NCBI GenBank assembly: GCA_002633025.1
Contig: NMRB01001259.1
Coordinates: 1-64,000, forward strand
DNA length: 64,000 bases
Direction: 5' to 3'
Source: Notospermus geniculatus
Lineage: Eukaryota > Nemertea > Pilidiophora > Heteronemertea > Lineidae
Every line of letters starts with the position of its first letter. Position 1 is the stretch's first letter. A program made the translations under genes and the position numbers. Shown in pieces: positions 21,201-31,847 of this stretch. The notes under the pieces were generated by a model. The model saw only the letters and a program-made list of their open reading frames with translations. It did no database searches and was not told the DNA's origin.

Positions 21201-23438
21201 CTGTGTTCAGGTTTTAAAGATGAGAATCATGGCTTGAAGCAGACCCTGGAAGAGAGTGCAGCACATGTATCACGNNNNNNNNNNNNNNNNNNNNNNNNNN
21301 NNNNNNNNNNNTCGACCCTTGTGCCTGATGATATCTACATACTGAGGAGTGATCATGAACAATATGTGGCTGATCAGAAGGCAAACTATGAGGTAGTTGT
21401 CCGTGGTTATGATTGTGCACTTGCTGATGTTAACCAAGAACATGTGGAAGAGGTGGCTAAGCTGAATGCAGAGATAGACCAGTTGAAGGCCATCCTCCAT
21501 CAAGCCTTTGGGGATAATGTACCTGATAATGTTGGTCCAGAGGTTATACCATACATATCCTTTGACCCAGAGGAAGTCCAGGCATTGGAAGCTATCAGTG
21601 ACACAGCAGACATTCCAGAGCGTTCTGCTGAGGAGGAGATCATTCCTGAGAGACTTGAAATTGTATCTGCGGTCCAAGGACTCAGTGATGGTATCCCCAC
21701 TGAAGGAACCCAACCTCAGAAAGATGACCTTGCTTTTGCTGAACAGGAGATTGAACCCGAAATATCAGACAAAATATCTTCTGAATGTGAGTCAAATGTG
21801 CCATCTGCAGAGAGCCCCACTTTGGACAGTGAAGCCCCAACTAATACTGAGGTAGCCTCTGAGGAGGAGTACACTCCAGCAGTGACTGGTGACATTACAG
21901 AGCCCTCAGTTCAGCCAGGGCAGTCAATTGATTCCCAAGTTGTTGAAGAGAACCTGTTGGCAGAATCAGTCCAAGAAGATCAGAGGCAGAGTGGGGAAAT
22001 ATCCCCAGAACAGTACACCGATGAGCTATCGTTAAAGGAGAAACTTGGGCTGCTTCAGGACAAGCTTTCCCAGTCAGAACAATGTGTCAAGGAGCTTGAG
22101 CGGACTCTGAGGGCCAGGGAAGCAGAAGTTGCTAAATGTGAAGAACTTGAGAAGCAGGTGTCCATCCTCAGCATCGATATACGGGAAGTACAGGCTGAAT
22201 GTGACCGGCTAACGGAGGATAGAGATTCCATGAAGGCAAAGTGTGAACAGGAGGTGAAGAACTTGCAGAATGAACATGATACAGAAATTCAGCAGTTGAA
22301 GGATTTGATCTATGAATATGATGATGTCAAGGAAAAACAGCTTGAAGATTTGAAAGCAAAACACGTGGAGGAAATTGAAGAGTTGAGGTTTGAGCTGATG
22401 CAGGAGAATGAAGAGATTGAGGGCATGAGGGGAAAGAGCCTGGAAGAGCTTCTGAACCAGGAGAGACAGTTACGGGATCAGTACCAAGAGGAACTCGAGG
22501 AGGTCCGCCTGGAGTTGAACATTCGAAGTGAAGAACAAAAACAAGCCCTGCAAGAACTCAGTGAAGAGATTGACTTCTTGAAAGCAGAGAATTTGAAACT
22601 TCAGAAACAGATTTTGTTGAGTCGGGAGAAGATCGAAGAACTTGGAGGGGAGTTGAGTGGTCCTGAAGATGATGCTAACGAGGAGTTCGTCCCTTGGGAG
22701 GAAGGGGCACAACCTGGAGACGAATTGGCGAGAAGTCTTTCCCCTATGATGGACTTTACTGGGAAATCACTCTTGCAGGAAGTGTACGAAGTAGAGGGAG
22801 CACCTGACAGCACTGCATCGCCGTTGCCGGGAGATGATGTGTGGGGTCCATTGGAGAAGAGTGATACCATGAAGGAGATGCCAGCATCAGTTTGTGATAC
22901 AGATTCTGAGCACAAACAACAAGACTTGTATGCTATGGAAGGTGCTCCTGATAGTACTGCATCACCACTCCCAGGAGATGATATATGGGGTCAACTGGAT
23001 GCGAGTGATGCTACTAAGTCACCTCAACCAGGATGCGGAACAGTGATTCTGGAGTCTGAACATAGGCGGCAAATGGAAGAACTTGAAACAAAACATGAAT
23101 TTGAGACCAAGCAGTTGAAAGAACATCTGAAAGATATGGCGGAGATTGAAAAGACGCGTCTCAGGGCCGAGATCGAGTTGGAGTTACGGGATGAGAAACG
23201 CCGATACAAGGATGACATTGACCTTGAGATGAAGAGGCAAGTTAAGGCATTAAAGCAGGAACAGGAATTGAAGTTCATTGAGGAGCTGCAGAAGTCAAGA
23301 TCAGAGATGCTAAGGAAACATGAAGACAAGATCGAGGCCATTCGTAAGAAGTTTAGTGAGCAGTCTCTACACCAGGTGTCAGTGGAGTCAAATGAGGAAC
23401 TAGAGGAGGTGGTGCAGAGGTTGCAAGTGGAAAATCAG
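9279..23438 (+). CDS. AKAP9/pericentrin-like scaffold, giant coiled-coil exon of 14.2 kb
   Basis: A single open frame runs from the acceptor TGTTTTAG to the donor CAG|GTAGGT, 14,160 bp or 4,720 codons, phase 0-0. A 37-N run at 21275-21311 keeps frame but its true size is unknown. The layout is: coiled coil to about 10000; Ser/Pro/acidic linker with eight-residue APSQQ repeats to about 11130; coiled coil to 14990; linker to 15560; coiled coil with 335-residue block repeats to 21300; linker 21500-22030; coiled coil; linker 22660-23050 with the EGAPDSTASPLPGDD motif twice; coiled coil to the donor. There is no catalytic domain or signal peptide. Three Ala/Val helices at 16881-17921 fit the PKA RII-anchoring pattern. 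A giant microtubule-organising scaffold is the most likely role. Residues after VENQ in the open frame are intron read-through. A golgin or CENP-F-like protein is the alternative, less consistent with the N-terminal exons. Confidence 0.9.
10906..11070 (+). repeat. APSQQ-type short tandem repeat in a linker
   Basis: Within the first linker, the coding sequence repeats an eight-residue unit of the form VVMAPSQQ/TSVAPSKP about six times. It is low-complexity and proline-containing, and breaks the coiled coil. Such repeats commonly vary in copy number. Confidence 0.8.
15560..18350 (+). repeat. Higher-order coiled-coil repeat with DAYKLNLAKLK motif
   Basis: Six clear copies of a unit centred on DVDAYKLNLAKLKQLL (or DLDAYRLNLAKLKDLL) are present, with a degenerate seventh at about 15680. 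They form two subtypes, X (IADLVTKQTIS start) and Y (VAELIAEAV start), ordered X-Y-Y-X-Y-Y. The two X copies begin LVTKQTIS at about 16561 and 17566, exactly 1,005 bp apart, so a 335-residue block has been duplicated in frame. Confidence 0.9.
21275..21311. other. Assembly gap of 37 N inside the giant exon
   Basis: A run of N interrupts coding sequence. The frame is open on both sides, but the residues and the real length are unknown. Flanking protein is coiled coil on the left and a DDIYILRSDHEQYV segment on the right. Confidence 0.99.
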
Positions 23439-23635
23439 GTAGGTTGTTTGTGTTCTGGGCTTTATGTTGAACAAAGGATAAGTGTTGCACGTAGACTTAA
23501 GCAGTTTTATGAATATGGGCCCTGGTCTTTCTTTCCAGTCGATTTGCAATCACTCAGAAACTAAACAATATGGAAAATTTGAAGTCTGAAATTTATACCT
23601 TTCCTTGTCCTAAGCCTATCCTCTTTCGTTTCCAG
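23439..23635 (+). other. 197-bp intron carrying half of a miniature element (allele 1)
   Basis: The donor GTAGGT and the acceptor TTTCGTTTCCAG bound the intron between the two giant exons. About 68 bases at 23457-23524 match the right half of the palindromic element at 37285-37393. The allelic copy is 24675-24871. Confidence 0.85.
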
Positions 23636-24010
23636 GACCTGCTCGAGACACGCTGTGTCCTGCTAGACCAGCTGGACAAGGCCCATTTCCTGAGTGAGGC
23701 ACAACAAGAACAGATTCTCAGTCTGACGACCAACAAGGACAATTTGGAAGAACAGAAGCGGACACTTGAGGCCAACTTGAGGAAATATACAGGAGAGTCG
23801 TCTATTGAACAGGCTGCAGAATCAGACGTGGACGAATGGCGTATTAAGTACGATGAGCTGCTGTTGGATCATGAACAACTTAAGAATAATGTTTGGAGAC
23901 AGCAGGCGGACCTCGATGGAGCTGGTGAAGGATTGTCTGATGAGATACAAGTCGAGGAATTCGCCCTCATGTCGCCTGAAGTTGCTGATCTGGCTCCCGG
24001 ACCAAATGAG
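23636..24010 (+). CDS. Start of second giant exon, allele 1, truncated at N
   Basis: These 125 codons from DLLETRCVLLDQLDKAHFL to GPNE repeat 24872-25246 with few changes. The copy ends at the contig join (N at 24011) and should be collapsed with the complete copy when building a gene model. It is not an extra exon. Confidence 0.88.
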
Positions 24011-24011
24011 N

Positions 24012-24674
24012 CAGGAAGTGTACGATGTAGAGGGAGCACCTGACAGCACTGCATCGCCGTTGCCGGGAGATGATGTGTGGGGTCCATTGGAGAAGAGTGA
24101 TACCATGAAGGAGATGCCAGCATCAGTTTGTGATACAGATTCTGAGCACAAACGACAAGACTTGTATGCTATGGAAGGTGCTCCTGATAGTACTGCATCA
24201 CCACTCCCAGGAGATGATATATGGGGTCAACTGGATGCGAGTGATGCTACTAAATCACCTCAACCAGGATGTGGAACAGTGATTCTGGAGTCTGAACATA
24301 GGCGGCAAATGGAAGAACTTGAAACAAAACATGAATTTGAGACCAAGCAGTTGAAAGAACATCTGAGAGATATGGCGGAGATTGAAAAGACGCGTCTCAG
24401 GGCCGAGATTGAGTTGGAGTTACGGGATGAGAAACGCCGATACAAGGATGAACTTGACCTTGAGATGAAGAGGCAAGTTAAGGCGTTAAAGCAGGAACAG
24501 GAATTGAAGTTCATTGAGGAGCTGCAAAAGTCAAGATCAGAGATGCTAAGGAAACATGAAGACAAGATCGAGGCCATTCGTAAGAAGTTTAGTGAGCAGT
24601 CTCTACACCAGGTGTCAGTGGAGTCAAATGAGGAACTAGAGGAGGTGGTGCAGAGGTTGCAAGTGGAAAATCAG
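24012..24674 (+). CDS. End of first giant exon, allele 2, truncated at N
   Basis: This duplicates 22776-23438: the YDVEGAPDSTASPLPGDDVW linker, the second EGAPDS motif and the coiled coil ending QVENQ before the donor GTAGGT. Coding differences from allele 1 are conservative, such as Glu to Asp, Gln to Arg, Lys to Arg, and Asp-Ile to Glu-Leu. It should be merged with allele 1. Confidence 0.88.
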
Positions 24675-24871
24675 GTAGGTTGTTTGTGTTCTGGGCTTTA
24701 TGTTGAACAAAGGATAAGTGTTGCACGTACACTTAAGCAGTTTTATGAATATGGGCCCTGGTCTTTCTTTCCAGTCGATTTGCAATCACTCAGAAACTAA
24801 ACAATATGGAAAATTTGAAGTCTGAAATTTGTACCTTTCCTTGTCCTAAGCCTATCCTCTTTCGTTTCCAG

Positions 24872-27800
24872 GACCTGCTCGAGACACGCTGTGTCCTGCT
24901 AGACCAGCTGGACAAGGCCCATTTCCTGAGTGAGGCACAACAAGAACAGATCCTCAGTCTGACGGCCAACAAGGACAATTTGGAAGAACAGAAGCGGACA
25001 CTTGAGGCCAACTTGAGGAAATATACAGGAGAGTCGTCTATTGAACAGGCTGCAGAATCAGACGTGGACGAATGGCGTATTAAGTACGATGAGCTGCTGT
25101 TGGATCATGAACAACTTAAGAATAATGTTTGGAGACAGCAGGCGGACCTCGATGGAGCTGGTGAAGGATTGTCTGATGAGATACAAGTCGAGGAATTCGC
25201 CCTCATGTCGCCTGAAGTTGCTGATCTGGCTCCCGGACCAAATGAGACAGAGGGTAGAGAAGTACCCGACTCACTGCAGCCTGCAGTCACTACTTTCTGG
25301 GGACAGCTTGTGTTAGAGGAGAAACAACCAGTTGTGCCTCAGTTGCCTGGGCTGGCTGAACCCTGGCAAGAACAAGATGTGACAAAAGAAGAAGCCGTGA
25401 GCCCTGATCCACGTGTCCCAGGACCGAAGCCCCAAGCATTATTCGATGGTACAATAAGCACTGAAAGTCTGAAGTTTGTGTCGCCTCTGCCTAAGAATTC
25501 TGAGGGAAGTTTCTGCTTCGAAGATGATTTGTCAACTGTCAATGAACCATCATTCAGTGCTGACAAGAGAAAGGATAGTTCAGAGATGCCTATGGAGGTT
25601 GTCAGCGATCCTGTCCTGGCTCCACCTTTGGACAAGAGCCTCAGTGGCTACACCCCTGTAGAGGAGGAGAGTGCAGTTCGAAGGAAAAGTGAGTCTTCAA
25701 CACAAAATGAAGGGGAATATATATCAGAGACTACTGTTGATGACCAGGTCGGTCCTGTGGACGCTGATGGACAGTACATTTCAGAAAATACACAGACTGA
25801 GGATGACATCTTGGACTGTCACGAACAAGGGGAGTATATATCTGAAAGTCCGTCTGATGTTTCAAGAATGAAAGAGAGTTTATTCAAGTATGCGAGAGAA
25901 AATGATGCACTTCGTTCAGAAATCGAGTGTCTGTTGGCTAATCAGGACCTGATGGAGGAGCTGAGGTCTAAAGTAAATGATTTGGAGGAAGAAAATGAAG
26001 TGCTTCAGTCTAGGTTAGGTGAACAGACTGCAGAGGATAGCAGTTACACAGCCTTGGAACAGAAGTACTCTGTTGTCTGTGAAGAGTTGGAACCATTGAA
26101 AACACAGATTGCAGACACCGAGAGAAGCCGTGGTGATGAGTTTTCTCTTGTAGGAACTGAAAATACCGGATTTATACCTGAAGCAGTTGACGACCTTGGA
26201 GAAACAGCTGAGAGTGCAGAGTCAGGTTTCTATGCTGCTGATGAAGGAACTTCTCCTGATGTCGAACGGGACCCTTGTTTGAGGGATGTGAAGTCCACTT
26301 TGCCAGTCAGTGACGAGGCAGAGTTCGCAGCTCAGACAGACAACCTGTTGCCCGATCTTGAAGATTATCAACTCTTGGAGCAGAAGTATGCTGATGTATG
26401 TATGGAGCTGCAGCAGTTGAAGGAGCAATTGGCTCACATTGAGCCAAACGTGGGCCAAGTTGCAGAGCATGTAGCACGTGTTAAAGATACTCAAAGTGGA
26501 GTTAGAAAAGATGTGGCAGTGGCAGTGGAATCAAAACAAGGAACTGAAGCTGGGCAAGTACGATCCCACTCAGAGTCAATGGTGGCCAGTTCTAAAGGAT
26601 GGGTGCTGGGAGCGGATGTCCCTGATAAAAACCAGGATATGGAGGCAGAGTTTTCCGAGTTCCTACCTGAGCAGGAAACATTGGGCCAGTTTAATGCAGC
26701 CGTGCCAGAATCTATGAGCAGTACAACCGTTGACAGTGACAAGGACTCTCGAGTCTTAGAAGACAGACTACTCAAGTTACAGAATGAATTCGATCAGTAT
26801 AAAGCAGATTGTTCTAAGATGTATGAAAACTTGTTGGGGGAGAAGACTGAAGTAGACCAGGTTGTTGCCAAGCAGAATATAGAGGTGTTGGAACTGGAGG
26901 GGTTCAGGCAGAGATGTGTGAAGTTAGATGAGGTGAATACCAAGCTATCTGAGGAAGCAGCTAGAAAACAGAAGGAGTATCATGAAGCAGTTGCTCACCT
27001 TGAAGAAGAGGTCTCTGCCTTGAACTTTGAAGTGGAAGGACTTACGAGTGCCAAAGCTGACTCAGCTGATCTTCTCACAAGACCAAAGCCAGAGTTGTTG
27101 GAGTTGGAGGACCTCAGGCAAAGATGTGTCAACCTGGAAGAGGCAAATAGAGAATTGTCTGAGGAAGTAGCTTGGGACAAGAAAGCTCATCATGAAGCAG
27201 TTGCTGGCCTTGAAGACGAGGTCTCTGCTTTGAAATCTGAAGTGGAAGAACTTTTGAATGCCAAAGCCCACTTAGTTGATGTTCTTACGAGACAGAAGGC
27301 AGAATTGGAGGAGTTTGAAGACCTTGGGCAAAGGTGTATCAACCTGGAAGAGGTGAATAGAGAGTTGTCTGAGGAAGTAGCTAGGAACAAGAAGGCTCAT
27401 CGTGCAACAGTTGCTGGCCTTGAAGAGGATGTCTCTGTCTTAAAATCTGAAGTGGAAGAAGTTACAAATGCCAAAGCTGACTTAACCAATCTTCTCACAA
27501 AACAGAAGGCAGAATTGGAGGATCTTGGGCAAAGGTGTGTCAAGCTGGAAGAGGCGAATGGAGAGTTGTCTGAGGCAGTAGCTAGCAACAAGAAAGTTCA
27601 TCAAGGAGTAGTCACTGGTTTAGAGGATGAAATCTCACAAATGGAGACGAAGGTATTGGAACTTGAGGAGACTAATGAAGAGTTAAATACAATGCTTGAA
27701 GACTTGGAAGAGAAGAATGAAGAATTGAAGAAACATAGTCGTACTCTTGCTGATGAGTTGGCACGAGTCTGTAATCAAAATATCAAACTTCAACACGAGT

Positions 27801-30306
27801 TAGATGGTTGGTCCACAATCCACGAACCTGCTAATCCTGACCATATCTTCTGGCCGATAGCTGGGGAGGCATTAGCTATTGATGAGATGGAGTTGGGCCC
27901 TTCGCAGGAGAGTTCTGGCTTTGACACTGGTAGTGGTAGGGAGACATCTGAGCATGGTAGTGGTAGGGAGACATCTGGCCCTGGTTTGGAACCTGTGAGT
28001 GAAGAACATGAGGTGTCTTTTATTCCTGAGGAAGAGGAGGTTGTGGCTGCAGCCCAAGACAATGTTCTGGCTCAAGTTGAACCAAACATCTTAGAAGAAC
28101 AGATTTCTCCCGAGTCTGCTCCACCAGTAGATACGGCTCTCCCTGTTGGTGCCCAGTCCCTGTTGGATCCTGACACTTCTGATACCGCAGGGGCCTTGCC
28201 TGCAGCATCTACATTGGAAAACAAACTTGGTGATGTGGAAGAAAGTTCCCCTGTAATGATGTCTACTCCACAAAAAGATGAAGAGGTTGAGAGGGAAGAA
28301 GGTGCACCTCTGATGATGTCTACGCCACAGAAAGATGACGAGCCTGCTCAAGATCAGCAGGAGTCTTTAGAAGTGTCTGAGGTGTTTGTTACTCCAGAAC
28401 CATCATCACTAATGGAGAATACTTTTGTGACTGCCATGTCACCCCCTCGATCAGTGGATGGGAAGATGAGCGTTGGCGGGCGGTCAGACTCCACTGGTGA
28501 ATTGCTTTCTGCCCACTGCAAGCCTGATTTAGGCAAGTCGTTGAGTGATAAAGAGCTCAGTGCAAGTCTGCAGAAGTTGTCAGAGGAGTGTAGTGCATAC
28601 AAAGCAAAGAAGATAGAGCTTCAGGACCAAGAAGTGTCAAGGCACAGCAGTCCAGTTTCAGGGAGTCCCTTCGAGTCACCACGGGACGACACTGGGCAGG
28701 TTGAAGAGGACATGGCTGCTCTGAGGGATGAGAAGGTGGGATTGAAAACTCTGAATGAAGGGCTCAGAGATATTGTTGAACAGCTTAAGAAGAAAAATAC
28801 TGAACTTAGGAAGAAGAATGATGACCTAGAGATCAGGAATATGAACTGGGAAATTGAGTGTGAGTCCTTGAGGACGCGAGTCAACGAGCAGGTGATTGAA
28901 CTGGAGAGGTTGTTTAAGAACAATAACAAACTGACCAAGAAAAACAAAGAGTTGTTAGAGAAGTGTAATCGTCTGGAGTCATTACTAGCAGACAGATTGA
29001 CTGACATGAAGAAGCCGAAGGGGAAAGATTCTAGTGCTAAGCGAGGGTTGTTTTCACCTCTGAAGCATCCGAGGGATATTATAGAAAATGCTCCGGTAGC
29101 AGATCAAGAACCTGATAAAGATCCGCTCCCATCTGCTGCTGGACTTGATCAAAGAGGAGAGCCAGAGGTGAAGCAGAAAGCTCGACTTCAAATAAAGATT
29201 GGTGTCCTTGATGAACCAGCCATTCCACCTTTACCACTTCATGACGATGACAAACTGAAACAGACCGAGAGATGGGTTTCACAGCACAGTCTGAACTCTC
29301 CTACTGAGGAGAAGGATTTGCCCACACCCTTTACAACAGAGCAGGATACGGCCAGGAGGGAACTTGGCGTAGCCGAGGATAAGTATGAACAGGATATGAA
29401 CAAACTTGAGGACAATCTGAAGCATTTGGAGGTCGAGCTCTCTGGTGGTAGGCCAAGTCAAGTCAGTGACCAACCTGCCACTGATCATGCCATGGAAGGA
29501 CTTCGAACTTCTGTTGAGCCGTCTCGGTTTTACGAGGAGTTGAGTCAGTTACGTCGAGTTCTGCAGGAGACCAAAGAGGCCTATAGCCAGGAGAATACTC
29601 TTCTTAAAGCTGCTTTGGAACATGAGAGGACCAGTCATTTGACAGATACCACACGATCAAGTCTAGGAAGTCGGACACCCAAACAGATGTTGTCTCCACG
29701 TATCGGATCATCACACCATGATACAACACCTCATTACAGCTATCCACCGGATTATTTAGCTTTGAGGGAGAAGGTTGTGACGTTACAGCAGAGTAACCAT
29801 GATTTGATTGGCCAGTTGAATAACCAATCACGGCAGTTGCACGACCAGGAGAAAATGGTCCATGATCTTAAGGATCATCTCAGTGATTCGGATATTGTCA
29901 CGTCTGAGGTTCAACGGGTCTTCGCGCATCAGTTGGCGATGTTACAAATACAGCGAGATTTCCTGGAGAAAAAAGTAAAAGAGCAGCGTAAGAAGGACAC
30001 CGAGATAGCCGAGGTTATGGGGGATAAGTTGATACTAGAGGAGAATTTACGACGGGAGAAAGAGTTGCTGCGTCATGTCGTGCATGAAAAAGAAATGCAG
30101 GAGGTAGAATTGATGCGTGCTAAAGTAAAACTGGACGAGAAGGCAAGAGGTTACCAACGTCTACAGAACCTCCTCCGGGAGAAAGACCAGCTGGAAGCTG
30201 ATTTGGTCCAGCAAAAACAGACATTACAGGATGAGTTGAGTAGTATAGAGGGCAGCTTGATCAGTCGGTCTGGTCGAAATCGGCAGGATCGTGATCTGGC
30301 ATTGAG
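24872..30306 (+). CDS. AKAP9/pericentrin-like scaffold, second giant exon (5.4 kb, 3' end lost)
   Basis: The exon is open from the acceptor TTTCCAG, phase 0, to the N at 30307, about 1,811 codons. The order is: coiled coil; acidic linker with three YISE motifs (25705-25850); a coiled-coil motif LEQKYxxVCxEL appearing twice (about 26055 and 26378); four 71-residue repeats (26880-27640); linker with tandem GSGRETS and two STPQK motifs (27900-28345); coiled coil (28690-28990); RGLFSPLK and a Pro-rich hinge; final coiled coils with LRREKELLRHVVHEKEMQE. YISEN is also present in vertebrate AKAP9 as I recall. Reading frame is lost immediately after the N, where the sequence turns non-coding, so the rest of the exon and its donor are missing from the assembly. 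STPQK and SPLK fit the CDK consensus S/T-P-x-K. Confidence 0.9.
25705..25850 (+). repeat. Three YISE motifs
   Basis: GEYISETT, GQYISENT and GEYISESP are encoded within about 135 bp, each preceded by Gly-Glu/Gln and separated by acidic residues. A DYISEN-type motif occurs once in vertebrate AKAP9 as I remember it. Triplication here suggests a short interaction motif. Confidence 0.85.
26880..27640 (+). repeat. Four tandem 71-residue coiled-coil repeats
   Basis: Units start at LEGFRQRCVKLDE, LEDLRQRCVNLEE, FEDLGQRCINLEE and LEDLGQRCVKLEE, each followed by NxELSEEVA, GLEDEVSALKSEVEE, NAKA and LLTRQKAEL. The period is about 71 residues (213 bp), with the last intervals slightly shorter. High nucleotide similarity suggests recent tandem expansion. 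Confidence 0.9.
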
Positions 30307-31068
30307 NTGCCATCTGTTAATGGAAAAAAACACTTCCCGATTTTTGATACTCATATCCCGATTAGGCCTAACATGCAAATAGGCCTACACCGATTCCAAT
30401 ATCGGAATCGAAAACCGCTTCCGAAAAAAGAAACGTTGCCAATATTGGAATCGCTGGGCTTCCAAAATCAGAAACGTTTCCAAATTCGGAACTTTCCCGA
30501 ACTGATCTGCTTCTGTAAAATCGGCAGTATGCTTCCAGTGCTGTTAGGTTCTCATGTGTGAGAATCTGATCTGCACAAAATGCTGCCATACACTTCCTCA
30601 TCCGCTTTTTTCATATTTCCAGTGCTTCATGCCGATGTAAATTTCATCATTGTAACTGGCAATGACCAGGCGTACATTTCAGAACATAGAATTTTAGGTC
30701 CTGTACTGGACAATTTCTACAAAATGCTATCAGGGTTTATTTTTCGTCAAATGCTAGTCTGGGAAGGTCTAGCGTGTATTTGTGTACATTTTTTTGCATC
30801 CAAAGATGTCCATATGTTGACTAAGTTTCGTTTATTCAAAAATGGTTACAGCATGTGAAAATTACCGGTTTGGTTTAAAGTTTCTTGTTTCGTTCAAAGT
30901 CCGTTGCAGAAATCTGTTGGTCATTTGGGGGCTAAGGTTTCGTATTTTTAGCATTTCGATTGTTTCCTAGTTAAAATTTGGTTGTGAAATGCCCCCAAGC
31001 AGGATTTGCCATCAGAATTAGATGAATTGTAATGTATGACAGCTGTCGTGATACTCACTGGCTTGGGG

Positions 31069-31245
31069 TAATAGGAGCTGTCAGTCAGTTGACCAATAGG
31101 AGTCACTACAGTCCAATTTAATGCCTAGCAGACCCATGGTTGATTGACCACTAATCGGGAGAATGTTTCTATTGTATTGATGTGCTAGAACTTTGCTGCG
31201 GTCTTTTCGCGATGAGTGCAGCTGACTGACTGCTCCTATTGGATT
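31069..31245. mobile_element. Miniature element with ATAGGAGC termini, copy 1
   Basis: The ends AATAGGAGCTGTCAGTCAG and CTGACTGACTGCTCCTATT are inverted repeats. A second copy with the same ends is at 39514-39690. Non-coding; target duplication uncertain. Confidence 0.7.
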
Positions 31246-31310
31246 TTGCTGGACTGTGACGTACTGTCACCTGGTGATAGGTAGAGAAATCATACAGATC
31301 TCACTTTGAG

Positions 31311-31406
31311 AAAGTGAGATAGCTTTTCAATGTGCTACACGAAGTAAAATAGTTTTTCAGCTGTGCTGTAGACAAAGTGAAATATCTTTCGATTGTGCTT
31401 CAGACG
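31311..31406. repeat. Three diverged 31-33-bp tandem units
   Basis: Units beginning AAAGTGAGATAG, GAAGTAAAATAG and AAAGTGAAATAT follow one another, each ending in a GTGCT-AC/AGAC motif. The first unit is preceded by its own inverted start, making the hairpin ATCTCACTTT/AAAGTGAGAT at 31298-31320. Confidence 0.7.
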
Positions 31407-31566
31407 ACATGTCCCATCTCGTCTTGAATATTTATCCAAGAAACTTGCCTGTATGAGAATGTTACATATCATGTCTTTCGTCAACAACATAGTCCTGTAC
31501 ATTTCATGTATGCACTATTTATTTCAACATGTATTCATTCACTCATTGATTCCACACTTAAAATGT

Positions 31567-31746
31567 TTGACCCGCTCACACAAAAGGAGGCACTTGTCGC
31601 AAGTGATCATCATTGGTCATCAGTTTATTCAACTATTATCACTGCTGTCCACTACTATTGTCAACCTGCAGAGACGTACATTTCAGCTATTGTGTTGTAA
31701 GACCATCGGTTGCAGCAATTGCCTACTTTTGCTAGAGCGGGTCACC
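31567..31746. repeat. Dispersed repeat, copy B
   Basis: Matches 3451-3652 along its length, including a CTGTCCACTACT segment and an AACCTGCAGAGAC segment. No inverted termini or target duplications seen. Confidence 0.8.
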
Positions 31747-31847
31747 GATGCTTCTGCTTCTTTAGTCTGCTTCGCTGATTAGGTGGGGTGTCTTTCTTCG
31801 AGCCTTCGGCATCAGATGGGGCACAATGCTGTGGGGAATTCTAAATC

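Larger units (their letters stand above)
22776..24010 (+). repeat. Contig-end overlap, allele 1
   Basis: These 1,235 bp align without any gap to 24012-25246 (constant offset 1,236), with about 14 substitutions. A single N at 24011 separates them. The pair covers the end of one exon, a complete intron and the start of the next exon, and the boundaries coincide with the join. This is best read as two alleles at overlapping contig ends that were not merged. Confidence 0.93.

Noticed and set aside
22776-25246. A true tandem duplication of two exons
   Set aside because: Gap-free overlap with copy limits exactly at a single N is typical of unmerged allelic contig ends.
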